A DNA stretch of 5,055 bases from Desulfobacterales bacterium (lineage in GTDB: Bacteria > Desulfobacterota > Desulfobacteria > Desulfobacterales > C00003060): assembly GCA_030629475.1 (NCBI GenBank), contig DAOVOU010000194.1, forward strand, positions 1 through 5,055, written 5' to 3'. The position numbers and the translations under genes were made by a program. Positions 4,556 through 5,055 of this stretch are shown here, piece after piece. The notes beneath the pieces were generated by a model. It was given only the letters and a program-made list of their open reading frames with translations, ran no database searches and was not told the DNA's origin. Numbering within the stretch: the stretch's first letter is position 1; each line of letters opens with the position of its first letter.

Positions 4556-4870
4556 ATGAAAAGAACAATTTCAATCATTTTATGTCTCGCGCTGGCAATG
4601 TGTTTTTATTCCTGTGCAGGGCCGACACATCAACAAAGAGGAGCGAAAACAGGAGTTCTAATTGGGGCGGCAGGAGGCGCAATTCTAGGCCAGGTAATCG
4701 GTAGGAATACAGAAGCCACGCTTCTGGGGGCAGGAATTGGCGCCGCCGTGGGTGGTCTCTCCGGTCATCAAATCGGCGCGTACATGGACAGACAGGAGCA
4801 AGAATTGAGGGCCGCTTTGGCCGCAAGCGAGACCTCGGGGGGGGGGATGGGGACGCTGGTAAAAAAGTAA
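4556..4870 (+). pseudogene. Glycine-zipper lipoprotein, truncated OmpA-family protein
   Basis: The 104-residue product starts at ATG 4556, 7 bp after AAAGGAGG (4541-4548). Residues 1-20 form a lipoprotein-type signal (MKRTISIILCLALAMCFYSC); C20 is the likely lipidated cysteine although FYSC is a loose lipobox. Residues about 29-78 are a glycine zipper with two hydrophobic helices (GAKTGVLIGAAGGAILGQVIG and LLGAGIGAAVGGLSGHQIGAYMD), followed by RQEQELRAALAASE. Related outer-membrane proteins continue from here into an OmpA-like peptidoglycan-binding domain of about 110-120 residues, which is absent. After TS (93-94) the frame enters a run of ten G (4837-4846) and then the boundary repeat, which encodes MGTLVKK and the stop. 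The gene therefore appears cut by the RAYT element. A short stand-alone glycine-zipper protein is the alternative, but the tail is clearly not native. Confidence 0.75.
4847..4866 (-). repeat. RAYT-associated boundary repeat, right copy
   Basis: This is the perfect reverse complement of 339-358. On the minus strand it follows the RAYT stop codon (4878) by 11 bases, so it marks the 3' side of that element. On the plus strand it supplies the last codons (MGTLVKK, stop) of the truncated lipoprotein. The run of ten G at 4837-4846 directly adjoins it and probably marks the junction. Confidence 0.85.
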
Positions 4871-4877
4871 CAAAACC

Positions 4878-5055
4878 TTATTCGATTAATTGCAACCCAT
4901 TTTCGCGGGCAATAGTTTCTCCCCTTTCGACCGAGAACCCCACGCCAGGGGAGCTCATTTCCAACCGCCTGGCCAGTTCTCTAAGCGACATCCCCAACTC
5001 ACTGACTGCCCAAAAGCAGAAAAGACTCCTTGCCTTCACTTTTCGTTGCTGCTTA
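4878..5055 (-). CDS. REP-associated Y1 transposase (RAYT/IS200-like), C-terminal part
   Basis: Partial gene running off the right edge; 58 residues are visible and end at TAA 4878-4880. The sequence KQQRKVKARSLFCFWAVSELGMS is followed by LRELARRLEMSSPGVGFSVERGETIAREN, a helix-turn-helix-like segment with the serine/proline turn SSPGV. This matches my recollection of the C-terminal extension of IS200-like REP-associated transposases in Desulfobacterota, which follows the catalytic HUH/Tyr domain. The catalytic domain lies outside the window, so activity cannot be judged. RAYT proteins process single-stranded palindromic REP hairpins. The palindromic repeats in the window are candidate relatives of its substrates, but no match to its own flanks beyond the 20-bp boundary can be shown here. 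Confidence 0.8.
   Translation of the reverse strand, partial: KQQRKVKARSLFCFWAVSELGMSLRELARRLEMSSPGVGFSVERGETIARENGLQLIE

Overview
The window looks like a piece of a Desulfobacterota (deltaproteobacterial, sulfate-reducing or syntrophic type) chromosome. The main pointer is a complete periplasmic tetraheme class III cytochrome c. A second pointer is the C-terminal end of an IS200-like, REP-associated tyrosine (RAYT/Y1) transposase together with abundant palindromic intergenic repeats, a combination I associate with this group. The lineage call is inference from protein resemblance; no marker gene is present.

Layout. 1-338 is GC-rich palindromic repeat DNA with no credible gene. 339-400 holds a RAYT-associated boundary sequence whose core is repeated three times in tandem. 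It cuts off an M24 Xaa-Pro peptidase-like gene on the minus strand (363-908), which keeps only its N-terminal domain. A short divergent promoter region (909-1117) leads into a plus-strand group: an ECF sigma factor (1118-1723), a small secreted protein of unknown function (1740-2192), a 728-bp repeat-filled gap (2193-2920), a zinc-finger membrane anti-sigma factor (2921-3475), a secreted Tyr/Pro-rich protein (3500-3838), a tetraheme cytochrome c3 (3999-4451) and a glycine-zipper lipoprotein (4556-4870). The lipoprotein has lost its expected OmpA-like C-terminus at a second copy of the boundary sequence. The minus-strand RAYT gene enters from the right edge (4878-5055).

How the parts fit. The sigma and anti-sigma genes form a plausible envelope-stress switch: the anti-sigma holds the sigma factor at the membrane through an N-terminal zinc-binding domain. 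The remaining plus-strand products are all exported (one secreted unknown, one Tyr/Pro-rich protein, one periplasmic cytochrome, one outer-membrane-type lipoprotein), so this is a cell-envelope gene group. Whether the sigma factor controls all of them is inference; no convincing shared ECF promoter was found.

The most notable point is architectural. A perfect 20-bp sequence occurs in inverted orientation at 339-358 and 4847-4866, and each copy sits at the broken 3' end of a gene. The second copy lies just beyond the stop codon of the RAYT gene. The about 4.5-kb envelope/sigma segment is therefore bracketed by two inward-facing ends of the same mobile repeat. I see no clear new defence or biosynthetic system; the novelty is in the repeat-driven remodelling and in the uncharacterised secreted proteins.
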